This document shows positions 27,403-36,483 of a stretch of 37,041 nt of DNA, piece by piece. The position numbers and the translations under genes were made by a program. The stretch spans positions 1 through 37,041 of the forward strand of contig CAJWLL010000020.1 of the NCBI GenBank assembly GCA_913043275.1, given 5' to 3'. The stretch's first letter is position 1; each line of letters opens with the position of its first letter. The notes below the pieces were generated by a model, which made no database searches, was not told the DNA's origin, and was given only the letters and a program-made list of their open reading frames with translations. This DNA comes from an uncultured Flavobacteriaceae bacterium (GTDB lineage Bacteria > Bacteroidota > Bacteroidia > Flavobacteriales > Flavobacteriaceae).

Positions 27403-29035
27403 GCATAACCCATTGTCCCTCAAATCATGGAAATTACTGGGGTCTCACTTCAAAAAAAACGCACAAAAAAAAATTACAGACTATTTCTCTGAGGACCCCA
27501 ATCGAATAAAAAAATTCTCTTTGCAATGGGAATCTTTTTATGTGGATTATTCTAAAAATCTGCTAGATAAAGGGACCCTGGACCTTCTCATCACAATGGC
27601 AGAAGAATCTGGTCTATATAAAGCCATTGACGCCTATTTTCAAGGAGGAAGGATCAATGAAACCGAAGGTAGGGCTGTCCTCCATACAGCACTAAGACAG
27701 ATCATTCCCTCAACAATTATGATTGATGGGGAAAATATTTCTCCAAAAATTGAAGAAGTCAAAAAACAAATGTTTGATTTTGCCGACCGAGTGATCTCGG
27801 GAAAGTGGAAAGGACATACAGGTAAATCCATTACCCATGTGGTCAATATTGGAATTGGTGGTTCAGACCTAGGACCTGCAATGGTGACGGAAGCACTTGA
27901 GTTTTACAGTAATCACCTCAAATTGACTTTTGTCTCCAATTTAGATGGTGACCATGTGGAAGAGGTAATCAAAAAAATTGATTCTGAGACAACACTTTTT
28001 GTAATCGTTTCAAAGAGCTTCACCACCCAAGAAACTATAAGTAACGGGAAAACAATTAAGAACTGGTTTTTAAATCATGCGCCTGAATCAGCCATCAGTA
28101 ATCATTTTATTGCTGTTTCTGCCAACTTAGAAAAAGTGACCGATTTTGGTATTATTACCGAAAATATTTTCCCGATTAACGATTGGGTCGGAGGGCGTTT
28201 TTCTTTATGGAGTTCTGTTGGACTGGCGATTTGTTTGGCCATAGGGCCAAAGAATTATGAAGATTTACTCCAAGGTGCCGGAAAAATGGATCAACATTTT
28301 AGAACGGCCGATTTTAAGGAAAATATTCCTGTTATTTTAGCGTTGATTACCTTTTGGTACAATAACTTTTGGAAAGTAGAAACAGAAGCCATCATTCCCT
28401 ATTCTCAATACCTGAGAAATCTTCCCGCCTACCTCCAACAAGCTTTCATGGAGAGTAACGGAAAAGGAGTAGACCGAAATGGTAAACCGGTAAATTATGA
28501 GACCGGAAATATCATTTGGGGAGCTTCCGGAACCAACGCCCAACATGCATTCTTCCAATTAATGCATCAAGGAACAAGGATGATTCCTGCAGACTTCATA
28601 GGCTTTGCTAAACCCCTTTATGAAGGGAACGATCACCAGGATAAATTGATGTCTAATTTTTTCGCCCAAACACAGGCGCTGATGCAAGGTAAAAATATTG
28701 AGAATGTTAGAGAAGATCTAATCAATCAAGGTAAATCTCGAAAAGAAATTGAGATGCTACTCCCCTTTAAGGTTTTTGAAGGTAACCGTCCCTCCAACAC
28801 AATTTTAATCGAACAGCTTACACCTGCCAACTTAGGATCTCTTATCTCCCTTTACGAACACAAAATTTTTGTTCAAGGAATCATCTGGAATATCTTTAGC
28901 TACGACCAGTGGGGTGTAGAGTTGGGTAAGCAGTTGGCCAACAATATCCTAAAAGATTTCGATAAAAAACAAATTGATCACCACGATCCCTCAACTCAAG
29001 GACTAATTGAATATTACAAAAAATTCAGAAATTAA
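27389..29035 (+). CDS. pgi: Glucose-6-phosphate isomerase
   Basis: Interconverts glucose-6-phosphate and fructose-6-phosphate in glycolysis and gluconeogenesis. The 548 residues are full length. Motifs in order: GIGGSDLGPAMV (~152-163), the phosphate loop SKSFTTQET (~208-216), VGGRFSLWSSVG (~267-278), the catalytic-glutamate region AFMESNGKGVDRNGK (~351-365), EGNDHQDKLM with the catalytic histidine (~412-421), and FEGNRPSNTI. The start is GTG at 27389-27391, giving MTFNKHNPLSLKSW, the expected N-terminus; it lies 14 bases inside the M23 gene. Its stop codon overlaps the recJ stop on the other strand (TTAA at 29032-29035), leaving no room for a terminator. Confidence 0.97.
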   Translation: MTFNKHNPLSLKSWKLLGSHFKKNAQKKITDYFSEDPNRIKKFSLQWESFYVDYSKNLLDKGTLDLLITMAEESGLYKAIDAYFQGGRINETEGRAVLHTALRQIIPSTIMIDGENISPKIEEVKKQMFDFADRVISGKWKGHTGKSITHVVNIGIGGSDLGPAMVTEALEFYSNHLKLTFVSNLDGDHVEEVIKKIDSETTLFVIVSKSFTTQETISNGKTIKNWFLNHAPESAISNHFIAVSANLEKVTDFGIITENIFPINDWVGGRFSLWSSVGLAICLAIGPKNYEDLLQGAGKMDQHFRTADFKENIPVILALITFWYNNFWKVETEAIIPYSQYLRNLPAYLQQAFMESNGKGVDRNGKPVNYETGNIIWGASGTNAQHAFFQLMHQGTRMIPADFIGFAKPLYEGNDHQDKLMSNFFAQTQALMQGKNIENVREDLINQGKSRKEIEMLLPFKVFEGNRPSNTILIEQLTPANLGSLISLYEHKIFVQGIIWNIFSYDQWGVELGKQLANNILKDFDKKQIDHHDPSTQGLIEYYKKFRN

Positions 29036-30726
29036 TTAGAGAATCTTAGATCACTGAGCTTAAGCTCTAAACTCTTCACCCCCCTGAATTCGTTTTCGTC
29101 TAAAGTATATAAAATCTGAAATAGTTCTCTGCTTTTGATTTTAATGATGTGATTTGCCATGTCAAAACCAATTCCCGAAAGGTTAGATTTTGAAGAATCT
29201 GTTACATCGAGTTTCAAATGATTTTGATTACTTCCTACAGCCTTTGTTACGCCTCCATCTAGACAGTTTTTGGTCAAAAATAAAGGACGAAGATTACCTG
29301 GTCCAAATGGGGCCATTTGTTCCATAATCCTGTAAAATTTTGGAGTGATTTTATCCAAGGTCATTTCCAGGTCATAAGAGATAGAGGGAGTCATTTGTTC
29401 GGGTTGAATTGTTTTGGAAACAGACAATTCAAAGGCTTTTTTAAAAGGAAGGTAATCATTGGGCTTAATGGTCAATCCTGCAGCATATTGGTGTCCTCCA
29501 AACTGAAAGATATGCTCCTTGCAGGCATCTAAAACCTGATAGACATCTACTCCTTTTACCGAACGAACCGAACCTGTAAAATATTCTCCAGATAAAGTAA
29601 AAACAACTGTAGGGCGATAATGGGTTTCTATTAAACGAGAGGCCACAATCCCCAAAACTCCTTTGTGCCAATCGGGTTGAAAAACAACTGTTGAATACAA
29701 TTCTTCCTCTTGATTTTCTTTGATTTGATCCAATGCTTGGGCAGTGATTTTTTGGTCTAACTCTTTTCTCTCGCTATTAAATAATTCGATGGCCCTGGAT
29801 CTTGAAATCGCCTCTTCCTTTTCTTCTGACAAAAGCAATGAAACGGCATGACTACCGTGTTTTATCCTTCCTGCCCCATTGATTCTTGGAGCAAGAACAA
29901 ACACCAAATCAGAAACGTTGATTCTTCTTTTAATCTTATTGATAAAGAAACGAATTCCGAGTCTAGGTTTTTTTTGAATTTGTTGGATTCCAAAATAGGT
30001 CAAGATTCTGTTCTCTCCTGTAATAGGAACGATGTCTGCCGCAATCGCCATGGCAACTAGATCCACAAAGGGAATAATGTCCTCTAGTATCCCCCCCTGT
30101 TTTTGAGTAAGGGCTTGAATGAGCTTAAATCCTATACCACAACCACATAAATCTTTGAAAGGATAGGAACAAATAGCTTGTTTGGGATCCAAAATGGCAA
30201 TTGCCTTTGGAAGATCTTCATCAGGTAAATGGTGATCGCAGATTATAAAATCTATTCCTAAAGTTTGAGCATAAGAAACTTTATCCATGGCTTTAATACC
30301 GCAATCCATTGCTATAATCAGACTTACATCTTCTGCTTTGGCGTTATCGATTCCTTTGATCGATATGCCATAACCTTCTTCGTGTCGATCGGGGATATAA
30401 AAAATACAGTGGGGGTGGTTTTGCATTAAAAAGGAATATACTAAGGCTACGGAAGTGGTTCCATCTACATCATAGTCTCCGTATACCATTATTTTCTCTC
30501 CCTTATTGATTGCCTGAAAAATCCGATCTACTGCCTCTTTCATACCAGACATCAAAAAAGGGTCATGTAAATCTGAAAGTTCAGGTCGAAAAAAGGATTT
30601 GGCGGTATCATAATCTTCGATGCCTCTTTGTATCAAAAGACACGCAATTTCAAAGGGAACTCCTATTTCTTTTTGAATCTGCTTCACTTTATCCTTATCT
30701 GGAATCGGTTTGGGTCTCCAATGCAT
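29032..30726 (-). CDS. recJ: Single-stranded-DNA-specific exonuclease RecJ
   Basis: A 5'-3' exonuclease acting in recombination and mismatch repair. The 564 residues show the DHH-superfamily motifs: GDYDVDGTTS (83-92), MDCGIK (~140-145), CDHHLPDE (163-170) and the DHHA1-domain GGH motif in FQFGGHQYAAGL (~405-416). A C-terminal OB-like domain follows. The length and motif set are normal. It lies 11 bases after rsmI on the minus strand, in a unit with the conserved hypothetical gene. A G7 run (plus-strand C7 at 30091-30097) falls in the coding region. Confidence 0.96.
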   Translation of the reverse strand: MHWRPKPIPDKDKVKQIQKEIGVPFEIACLLIQRGIEDYDTAKSFFRPELSDLHDPFLMSGMKEAVDRIFQAINKGEKIMVYGDYDVDGTTSVALVYSFLMQNHPHCIFYIPDRHEEGYGISIKGIDNAKAEDVSLIIAMDCGIKAMDKVSYAQTLGIDFIICDHHLPDEDLPKAIAILDPKQAICSYPFKDLCGCGIGFKLIQALTQKQGGILEDIIPFVDLVAMAIAADIVPITGENRILTYFGIQQIQKKPRLGIRFFINKIKRRINVSDLVFVLAPRINGAGRIKHGSHAVSLLLSEEKEEAISRSRAIELFNSERKELDQKITAQALDQIKENQEEELYSTVVFQPDWHKGVLGIVASRLIETHYRPTVVFTLSGEYFTGSVRSVKGVDVYQVLDACKEHIFQFGGHQYAAGLTIKPNDYLPFKKAFELSVSKTIQPEQMTPSISYDLEMTLDKITPKFYRIMEQMAPFGPGNLRPLFLTKNCLDGGVTKAVGSNQNHLKLDVTDSSKSNLSGIGFDMANHIIKIKSRELFQILYTLDENEFRGVKSLELKLSDLRFSN

Positions 30727-30737
30727 CTTTATTATTT

Positions 30738-31409
30738 CTATTTAGATCCAGCCACGCAAATGACAAATTCCCCTTTAGGTGATTTGGCGTTAAAATGGTT
30801 CAAAGCTTCATTTAAAGTTCCTCTAAAAGTTTCTTCAAACATTTTTGATATTTCTCGGGAAATAGAGACCCCTCGCTCTGGACCAAAAATTTCAGAAAAC
30901 TGGTTTATAGTTTTGAGAAGTTTGTGCGGAGATTCGTAAAAAATAAGGGTTCGCATTTCATCTGAAAGCTTTTCCAAACGTTTATTTCTCCCTTTTTTTG
31001 GGGGTAAAAACCCTTCGAAAACAAAACGATCGCATGCCAAACCACTTTGTGCCAAAGCGGGAATCATGGCGGTAGGCCCAGGCAAGCATGTAACTTTCAA
31101 ATTGAGTGACAATACCTCTCTAACCAATAGAAAACCGGGATCAGAAATGCCTGGAGTGCCAGCATCAGATATAAGTGCTATGTGCATTCCAGAAATCAAT
31201 TTTGAACCAACCTCATCTAATTTTCTATGTTCATTGTGCATGTGGAAAGCCTGCATTGGAGTGTTAATTTGATAATGATTCATTAGTTTAACACTTGTTC
31301 TAGTGTCTTCTGCTAGAATCAAATCGACCTCTTTTAGGGTATCTACAGCTCTGTATGTCATGTCCCCCAAATTACCAATCGGTGTTGGCACTAAAAAAAG
31401 CTCCCCCAT
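30738..31409 (-). CDS. rsmI: 16S rRNA (cytidine-1402 2'-O)-methyltransferase
   Basis: Methylates the 2'-O of C1402 in the ribosomal decoding centre, using S-adenosylmethionine. The 223 residues have the tetrapyrrole-methylase fold: LFLVPTPIGNLGDMTYRA at the N-terminus, LAEDTRTS (~33-40), the SAM loop ISDAGTPGISDPG (~79-91), LPGPTAMIPALAQSGL (~109-124) and FYESPHKL (~157-164). The length matches RsmI in Bacteroidota. It is 29 bases downstream of the conserved hypothetical gene and 11 bases upstream of recJ, so the three are likely one transcript. Confidence 0.96.
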   Translation of the reverse strand: MGELFLVPTPIGNLGDMTYRAVDTLKEVDLILAEDTRTSVKLMNHYQINTPMQAFHMHNEHRKLDEVGSKLISGMHIALISDAGTPGISDPGFLLVREVLSLNLKVTCLPGPTAMIPALAQSGLACDRFVFEGFLPPKKGRNKRLEKLSDEMRTLIFYESPHKLLKTINQFSEIFGPERGVSISREISKMFEETFRGTLNEALNHFNAKSPKGEFVICVAGSK

Positions 31410-31438
31410 ACTTTTTTGTCTTTTATAAAATTAAAAAA

Positions 31439-32092
31439 CTACTGAAAATTATTCTCCACAATTTTCAAAAAACGAATTTCATATTGCTCCTTACCTTCCC
31501 ATTGGTTATAATCAGGCTTGATCATTTCCAATATGAATTTTTGTGCGTGCTCCCATGTCTCGAGAGTCGCAATCTGAGAAATTGCGCGCTGATAGTCTTC
31601 CGTATTTTGATGAAAAAGGTGCTTAATAAATGCCAATCGGTCATTCAAACCTACCTGAAGTCCTTTTGAAAATTTATCATTCAACCTTTTTTGTGATTCC
31701 TTTTGGATACTAATAGTATCTTCTTTTCGCTCAAATGATAACTCTTTAGTGCTTTCTTGGAATAATTCGGCGACAAAAGGCTTTGATTCGACGATTTCTT
31801 TGACAATTTCCTTTTTAATTTCCACTTTGGGGGGCAATTCTTCGCCTTCATTGAAGTTTTCCTTTGTTGTTTCAGAATCCTGTTGAACTTTTATAAAATC
31901 CAACGACTGATCAAGTTTGGTTTCAAAATCTTTCAATAAACCTTTATTAAATCCCTCCGCATTTTTTATTAAAATCAGGTGTTCAAAGAGTAACAAAGTA
32001 GCATCATAAACCTTTTGATAATCATAAGGCTCTTGCACCTCTAGAATTTTTTTTGCTAGTTGTTTAAGTTTTTGTTGAATTTTATTGGGCAT
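31439..32092 (-). CDS. Conserved hypothetical protein of Bacteroidota
   Basis: 217 residues, no signal peptide, no membrane segment; predicted largely helical and charged. Residues ~1-65 are a helical N-domain (KIQQKLKQLAKKILEVQEPY), ~66-130 a Lys/Glu-rich linker, and ~140-217 a compact C-domain with LNDRLAFIKHLFHQNTEDYQ and MIKPDYNQWEGKEQYEIRFL. I recognise the C-domain as recurring in Flavobacteriia but know no function. The domain arrangement suggests two folded parts joined by a disordered linker, as in scaffold or adaptor proteins, but that is only an inference. It leads the unit with rsmI and recJ and diverges from tdk across 57 bases. Confidence 0.8.
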   Translation of the reverse strand: MPNKIQQKLKQLAKKILEVQEPYDYQKVYDATLLLFEHLILIKNAEGFNKGLLKDFETKLDQSLDFIKVQQDSETTKENFNEGEELPPKVEIKKEIVKEIVESKPFVAELFQESTKELSFERKEDTISIQKESQKRLNDKFSKGLQVGLNDRLAFIKHLFHQNTEDYQRAISQIATLETWEHAQKFILEMIKPDYNQWEGKEQYEIRFLKIVENNFQ

Positions 32093-32103
32093 AAATTATC
32101 CTA

Positions 32104-32130
32104 TTGCAAAGCTTTGTTTTAATACCTTTG
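32104..32130 (+). promoter_or_regulatory. Bacteroidota-type promoter for tdk-alr
   Basis: TTG (32104-32106) and TACCTTTG (32123-32130, a full match to TAnnTTTG) with a 16-base spacer, slightly short of the usual 17-23. A 10-bp palindrome CAAAGCTTTG (32107-32116) lies in the spacer and could be an operator. The predicted start of transcription near 32137 excludes the TTG start at 32132 and supports the ATG at 32150. Confidence 0.45.
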
Positions 32131-32149
32131 TTTGACTGTAAATTACAAA

Positions 32150-32776
32150 ATGTTTTTAGAAAATCCCTTAAACCAAGAAGAACAATTTGGATGGATCGAA
32201 GTCATTTGTGGGTCTATGTTTTCAGGAAAAACAGAAGAACTTATTAGGCGTCTTAAACGTTCCCAATATGCCAATCAAAAGATAAAGGTTTTCAAACCTG
32301 CCATTGACCAGCGAAACGATAATCAGATGGTTACTTCTCACGATTCAAATCAGATCCCTTCAACTTCGGTGCCTTCCGCGGCAAACATTTCAATTTTGAG
32401 TAATGACTGCCATGTAGTAGGAATTGATGAGGCTCAATTTTTTGATGATGAGATTGTAGAGGTTTGCAATGATATGGCAAACCGTGGAATACGGGTGATT
32501 GTTGCAGGACTGGATATGGATTATCAAGGAAACCCTTTTGGACCTATGCCAGCATTAATGGCCACGGCTGAGTATGTTACCAAAGTCCATGCCATTTGTG
32601 CTCAAACGGGCAATTTAGCCCATTACAGCCACAGAAAATCAGATATAAAAGGGTTGGTCCTTTTAGGCAAAAAAGGTGATTACGAGCCGCTGAGTAGAGG
32701 TTCATTTTATGAGATTTATACAAAGCGTGACAAAACAAAATTGGAAAAAAAGAGTGCTAAAAATAAAAGATCTTGA
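32150..32776 (+). CDS. tdk: Thymidine kinase (type II)
   Basis: Phosphorylates thymidine to dTMP in pyrimidine salvage. 208 residues from the ATG at 32150, chosen because a TTG 18 bases upstream lies almost at the predicted transcription start. Motifs: P-loop GSMFSGKTEELIRR (~20-33), the Walker-B-like VVGIDEAQFFDDEIVE (~87-102), VAGLDMDYQGNPFGP (~116-130) and the lasso-loop region AEYVTKVHAICAQTGNLAHYS. The structural zinc site of type II kinases normally uses CxxC pairs; here only one Cys (in HAIC) remains and the C-terminal pair is absent, as is common in Bacteroidota relatives. Its TGA overlaps the TTG start of alr by four bases (TTGA), indicating coupled translation. Confidence 0.94.
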   Translation: MFLENPLNQEEQFGWIEVICGSMFSGKTEELIRRLKRSQYANQKIKVFKPAIDQRNDNQMVTSHDSNQIPSTSVPSAANISILSNDCHVVGIDEAQFFDDEIVEVCNDMANRGIRVIVAGLDMDYQGNPFGPMPALMATAEYVTKVHAICAQTGNLAHYSHRKSDIKGLVLLGKKGDYEPLSRGSFYEIYTKRDKTKLEKKSAKNKRS

Positions 32777-33861
32777 CCCTTCTTGAAATTGATTTAAAAA
32801 AGTTAGAACACAACTATCATTCCCTTAGAAAGATATTAAATCCCAAGTCTAAAATGATAGGGGTTATCAAGGCTAATGCTTATGGAGCGGTCTCTGAGTC
32901 AATTGCCGAAAAATTGGTTGAATTGGGGACAGAGGCCTTAGCCGTAGCTTATGTGAAAGAAGGTATCAAATTAAGACAATTTGGAATTAAGGTCCCCTTA
33001 TTGGTGTTTTACCCTCAAATTGAAAATTTTAGGGATATCATCCTACATAATCTTGAGCCTGTATTGTACAGTAAGAGAAGTTGGGAAATGTTTAAAAAGG
33101 CAGTAAAGGAAGAAAAAAAATCCGCCTACCCGATCCATATCAAATACAACACAGGTTTGAACCGCATTGGATTTCAAACTGACGAAGTGGTGTGGGTTCT
33201 GGAACAAATGAAAAAATCTTATTTTAAAGTAAAATCCGTTTTCACACATCTGGGTCAAACAGAAACCCCAAAACCCAACAAGGAAACAGAAAATCAAATC
33301 TTGCTATTCGAGCAAATTATGCAAAAACACAACCAGGCCTTAAAGCAAAAGCCAGAATATCATCTCTTGAATACTTCTGGGGTTTTCAACTATCCCAATT
33401 ATCATTTGGATTGGGTAAGGATTGGTATTGGATTTTACGGCTTTGCCAACCACCCTGAATGGAACGATGCCCTAAAACCTATTTCACAACTGAAAACGAG
33501 GATTACTCAAATTCACGAAATTAAGTCGGGTGAAACCGTAGGATACAATTGTGGCTGGAAAGCGTTCAAAAATACGCGTATTGCGGTATTACCCCTTGGA
33601 CATGCAGATGGTTTCTCGAGACAATATGGGCATGGAAAAGGCTGGGTATTGATCAACGGACAAAAAGCCCATGTGGTGGGTAATGTCTGTATGGACATGG
33701 TAATGGTAGACATTGGGGATATTCCCTGCAACGAAGAAAGTGAAGTGGTGGTTATTGGAGATGGAATTAGAGCGGATGAGCTTGCAGAAAATGCAGGAAC
33801 CATTTCTTATGAGCTACTTGCTTCCCTAGGAAATCGAATCCCAAGAATCCTTATAAACTAA
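32773..33861 (+). CDS. alr: Alanine racemase
   Basis: A PLP enzyme that makes D-alanine for peptidoglycan. The 362 residues show the PLP-lysine motif VIKANAYGA (Lys33), FTHLGQTE (~156-163), LNTSGVFN, the C-terminal tyrosine motif GETVGYNCGWKA (~251-262) and NVCMDMVMVD (~302-311). The length is normal. The start is TTG, overlapping the tdk stop; it gives the expected N-terminus MTLLEIDLKKLEHNY. The substrate-loop Met is present in NVCMDM. A small inverted repeat follows 21 bases after the stop. Confidence 0.95.
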   Translation: MTLLEIDLKKLEHNYHSLRKILNPKSKMIGVIKANAYGAVSESIAEKLVELGTEALAVAYVKEGIKLRQFGIKVPLLVFYPQIENFRDIILHNLEPVLYSKRSWEMFKKAVKEEKKSAYPIHIKYNTGLNRIGFQTDEVVWVLEQMKKSYFKVKSVFTHLGQTETPKPNKETENQILLFEQIMQKHNQALKQKPEYHLLNTSGVFNYPNYHLDWVRIGIGFYGFANHPEWNDALKPISQLKTRITQIHEIKSGETVGYNCGWKAFKNTRIAVLPLGHADGFSRQYGHGKGWVLINGQKAHVVGNVCMDMVMVDIGDIPCNEESEVVVIGDGIRADELAENAGTISYELLASLGNRIPRILIN

Positions 33862-33882
33862 ATCAACAACTACTTTTATATA

Positions 33883-33899
33883 TCAAACATTTTGTTTGA
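33883..33899. other. Perfect inverted repeat in the alr-asd gap
   Basis: TCAAAC and GTTTGA arms around ATTTT. No T-run follows on the plus strand, so it is a poor intrinsic terminator for alr. It lies about 25 bases upstream of the asd promoter and could instead be an operator, or chance in AT-rich sequence. Confidence 0.3.
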
Positions 33900-33923
33900 A
33901 ATCTAAAAAAAGACAAGTTGAAG

Positions 33924-33953
33924 TTGTAGACAATGGCATAAAGCTTAATTTTG
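33924..33953 (+). promoter_or_regulatory. Bacteroidota-type promoter for asd
   Basis: TTG at 33924-33926, a 19-base spacer, and TAATTTTG at 33946-33953, a full match to TTG-N19-TAnnTTTG. Transcription would start near 33960, giving a leader of only about eight bases before the ATG at 33968. This is the best promoter in the window and suggests asd is transcribed separately from tdk-alr. Confidence 0.6.
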
Positions 33954-33967
33954 GAAAAATTTAATCC

Positions 33968-34957
33968 ATGAAACTAGCAGTTATAGGTGCAACAGGAATG
34001 GTTGGAGAAGTGATGCTCCAGGTTTTGTCAGAAAGACATTTCCCGTTTTCGGAACTGATTCCTGCAGCCTCAGAAAGATCTGTAGGGAAAAAAGTAGTTT
34101 GTGGCGGTAATTCATACGAAGTGGTTGGGCTGAAAAAAGCAGTATCAATGAAACCAGACATTGCTTTGTTCTCTGCTGGTGGAGCAACATCATTAGAATG
34201 GGCGCCCAAATTTGCCGAGGTGGGAACTGTAGTGATCGATAATTCATCTGCTTGGCGAATGGACCCCTCCAAAAAATTAATCATCCCTGAAATAAATGCA
34301 GATAAATTAACCTCCGCAGATAAAATCATTGCCAATCCCAACTGCTCAACTATTCAAATGTTGTTGGCACTAGCCCCTTTGCAAGAGCATTTTGGAATTG
34401 AACGTATAATAGTGTCGACCTATCAGTCGATTACTGGAACCGGAGTAAAGGCGGTACAACAATTGAAAAATGAATACAAAGAGGAAAATGGAGAAATGGC
34501 TTATCCTTATCCCATTCACCGCAATGCTATCCCTCACTGCGATGTTTTTATGGACAATGGCTACACGAAAGAAGAAATGAAATTAGTTAATGAAACCCAT
34601 AAGATTCTAAACGATGCCACTATAGGGGTCTCTGCCACAGCGATCAGAATTCCTGTGTTAGGAGGACACAGTGAATCGATCAATGTCCAATTGAAAAAAG
34701 ATTTCGAATTAGATGCCATTAGAAAACTGCTGAACGAAAGCCCTGGTTTGATTGTACAAGACAATCCCGAAACCAACACTTACCCTATGCCAATTTATGC
34801 TGCAGGTAAAGATGAAGTTTTTGTGGGAAGAATCAGAAAAGATGAATCCCAAAACAAAACACTGAACCTATGGGTGGTTGCAGACAACCTGAGAAAAGGA
34901 GCAGCAACAAACACCATTCAAATTGCCGAATATTTACTCCAAGAAAATTTAATATAA
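33968..34957 (+). CDS. asd: Aspartate-semialdehyde dehydrogenase
   Basis: Reduces aspartyl phosphate to aspartate semialdehyde with NADPH, the branch point to lysine/diaminopimelate, threonine and methionine. The 329 residues show the nucleotide-binding loop MKLAVIGATGMVGEVML, the phosphate-binding DNSSAWRMDP (~91-100), the catalytic cysteine Cys126 in IIANPNCSTIQM, and the substrate-binding region STYQSITGTGVKAV (~155-168). The histidine region GHSESINVQL is also present. The length is normal for the Gram-positive-like ASADH class. It has its own promoter signal and converges with accC across 174 bases, in which I see only a 6-bp AT-rich inverted repeat (35023-35036) and no good terminator. 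Confidence 0.96.
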   Translation: MKLAVIGATGMVGEVMLQVLSERHFPFSELIPAASERSVGKKVVCGGNSYEVVGLKKAVSMKPDIALFSAGGATSLEWAPKFAEVGTVVIDNSSAWRMDPSKKLIIPEINADKLTSADKIIANPNCSTIQMLLALAPLQEHFGIERIIVSTYQSITGTGVKAVQQLKNEYKEENGEMAYPYPIHRNAIPHCDVFMDNGYTKEEMKLVNETHKILNDATIGVSATAIRIPVLGGHSESINVQLKKDFELDAIRKLLNESPGLIVQDNPETNTYPMPIYAAGKDEVFVGRIRKDESQNKTLNLWVVADNLRKGAATNTIQIAEYLLQENLI

Positions 34958-35131
34958 TCTCTTATAGAGGTTCGTGGATTAAATCTATTTACAGAAATGA
35001 GTTATATTTTTTGCAATGGTGAACAAATCTATTTGTAATATGAATTAAAAAAAGAGAACAAAAACATAAAAGAGGAATTTTCTGGTCGGACTAAAAAATT
35101 CAGCGGATCAATTGAAGAAAAAAAACTACTA

Positions 35132-36472
35132 CTAATCATCCATCGAAAAAGCCTCCATGAATTTGGTGGTATAGTTTCCAGAAATATAATCGGAGTCATC
35201 CATGAGTTTGCGATGGAAAGGGATAGTGGTTTTAACCCCCTCAATCACAAATTCATCCAATGCGCGCCTCATCTTATTGATAGCCTCTTCTCTTGTTTGA
35301 GCTGTAGTAATCAACTTGGCGATCATAGAATCATATTGGGATGGGATGATGTAGCCTCCATAAACATGAGTGTCAAGTCTGACTCCATGTCCACCTGGAA
35401 AGTGAAGGGTTGATATTTTTCCTGGACTGGGTCTGAAATCATTATAAGGATCCTCGGCATTAATTCTACATTCAATAGAGTGCATGCTTGGAAAATAATT
35501 ATCTCCTGATATGAGTACCCCAGCAGCAACCATAATCTGCTCTCTTATAAGATCAAAATTAATGACTTGCTCTGTAATGGGGTGTTCTACTTGAATACGA
35601 GTATTCATCTCCATAAAGTAGAAATTGCGATGCTTGTCTACCAAAAACTCTATTGTTCCTGCACCTTCATATTTTATGTACTCAACAGCTTTGACAGCGG
35701 CAGCTCCCATTTTTTTCCTCAACTCAGGAGTCATAAATGGCGACGGTGTTTCTTCGGTCAGTTTTTGATGTCTCCTTTGAATGGAACAATCACGTTCAGA
35801 TAAATGACAGGCTTTGCCCTTTGAATCTCCTAAGATTTGAATTTCAATGTGGTGAGGTTCTTCAATTAGTTTTTCTATGTACATTCCGTCGTTGCCAAAA
35901 GAAACAAAGGCTTCTTGACGAGAGCTTTCCCAGGCTTTCTGTAAATCTTTTTCTTTCCATACCTCACGCATGCCTTTACCTCCTCCACCGGAAGTGGCTT
36001 TTAACATGATCGGATAGCCCGTTTTTTTTGCAGTTTTTTTGGCTTCTTCAAAAGATTCTAATATACCATCGGATCCTGGTATGGTAGGAATCCCTGCAGC
36101 TTTCATTGTAGCTTTTGCAGTGGCTTTATCTCCCATTTTTTCTATCATCTCCGACGATGCGCCAATAAATTTAATCCCGTGTTCTTTACAAATTTTTGAA
36201 AATTTAGCGTTTTCTGACAAAAATCCATAACCCGGATGAATGGCATCCGCGTTACAAATTTCTGCAGCCGCCATGATGTTAGCCATTTTCAAATAGGATT
36301 CCGAACTGGGTGGAGGGCCTATACAAACTGCTTCATCGGCAAAACGAACGTGAAGGCTTTCCTCGTCAGCAGTAGAATAAACTGCAACAGTTTTAATGCC
36401 CATCTCTTTGCAAGTTCTGATCAATCGCATGGCAATCTCACCACGATTGGCAATTAATATCTTTTTAAACAT
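35132..36472 (-). CDS. accC: Acetyl-CoA carboxylase, biotin carboxylase subunit
   Basis: Carboxylates the biotin on AccB using ATP and bicarbonate, the first half of acetyl-CoA carboxylation for fatty-acid synthesis. The 446 residues contain the N-terminal [20 protein letters not shown], the glycine-rich ATP-grasp loop [14 protein letters not shown] (~158-171), the metal/ATP residues in [16 protein letters not shown] (~286-301) and the C-terminal domain FRPSPGKI. All key motifs are intact and the length is standard. It starts 11 bases after accB and is the last gene of the visible fabH-accB-accC unit. Confidence 0.98.
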   Translation of the reverse strand: MFKKILIANRGEIAMRLIRTCKEMGIKTVAVYSTADEESLHVRFADEAVCIGPPPSSESYLKMANIMAAAEICNADAIHPGYGFLSENAKFSKICKEHGIKFIGASSEMIEKMGDKATAKATMKAAGIPTIPGSDGILESFEEAKKTAKKTGYPIMLKATSGGGGKGMREVWKEKDLQKAWESSRQEAFVSFGNDGMYIEKLIEEPHHIEIQILGDSKGKACHLSERDCSIQRRHQKLTEETPSPFMTPELRKKMGAAAVKAVEYIKYEGAGTIEFLVDKHRNFYFMEMNTRIQVEHPITEQVINFDLIREQIMVAAGVLISGDNYFPSMHSIECRINAEDPYNDFRPSPGKISTLHFPGGHGVRLDTHVYGGYIIPSQYDSMIAKLITTAQTREEAINKMRRALDEFVIEGVKTTIPFHRKLMDDSDYISGNYTTKFMEAFSMDD

Positions 36473-36483
36473 TGGTAAGAGGT

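Noticed and set aside
30091-30097. C7 run in recJ as a second phase-variable tract
   Set aside because: Seven bases is below the length usually unstable, and an on/off switch in an exonuclease gene is less plausible than in a surface receptor.
35023-35036. ACAAAT/ATTTGT inverted repeat as terminator between asd and accC
   Set aside because: Two-base loop, all but one pair A-T, no T-run; not a credible terminator.
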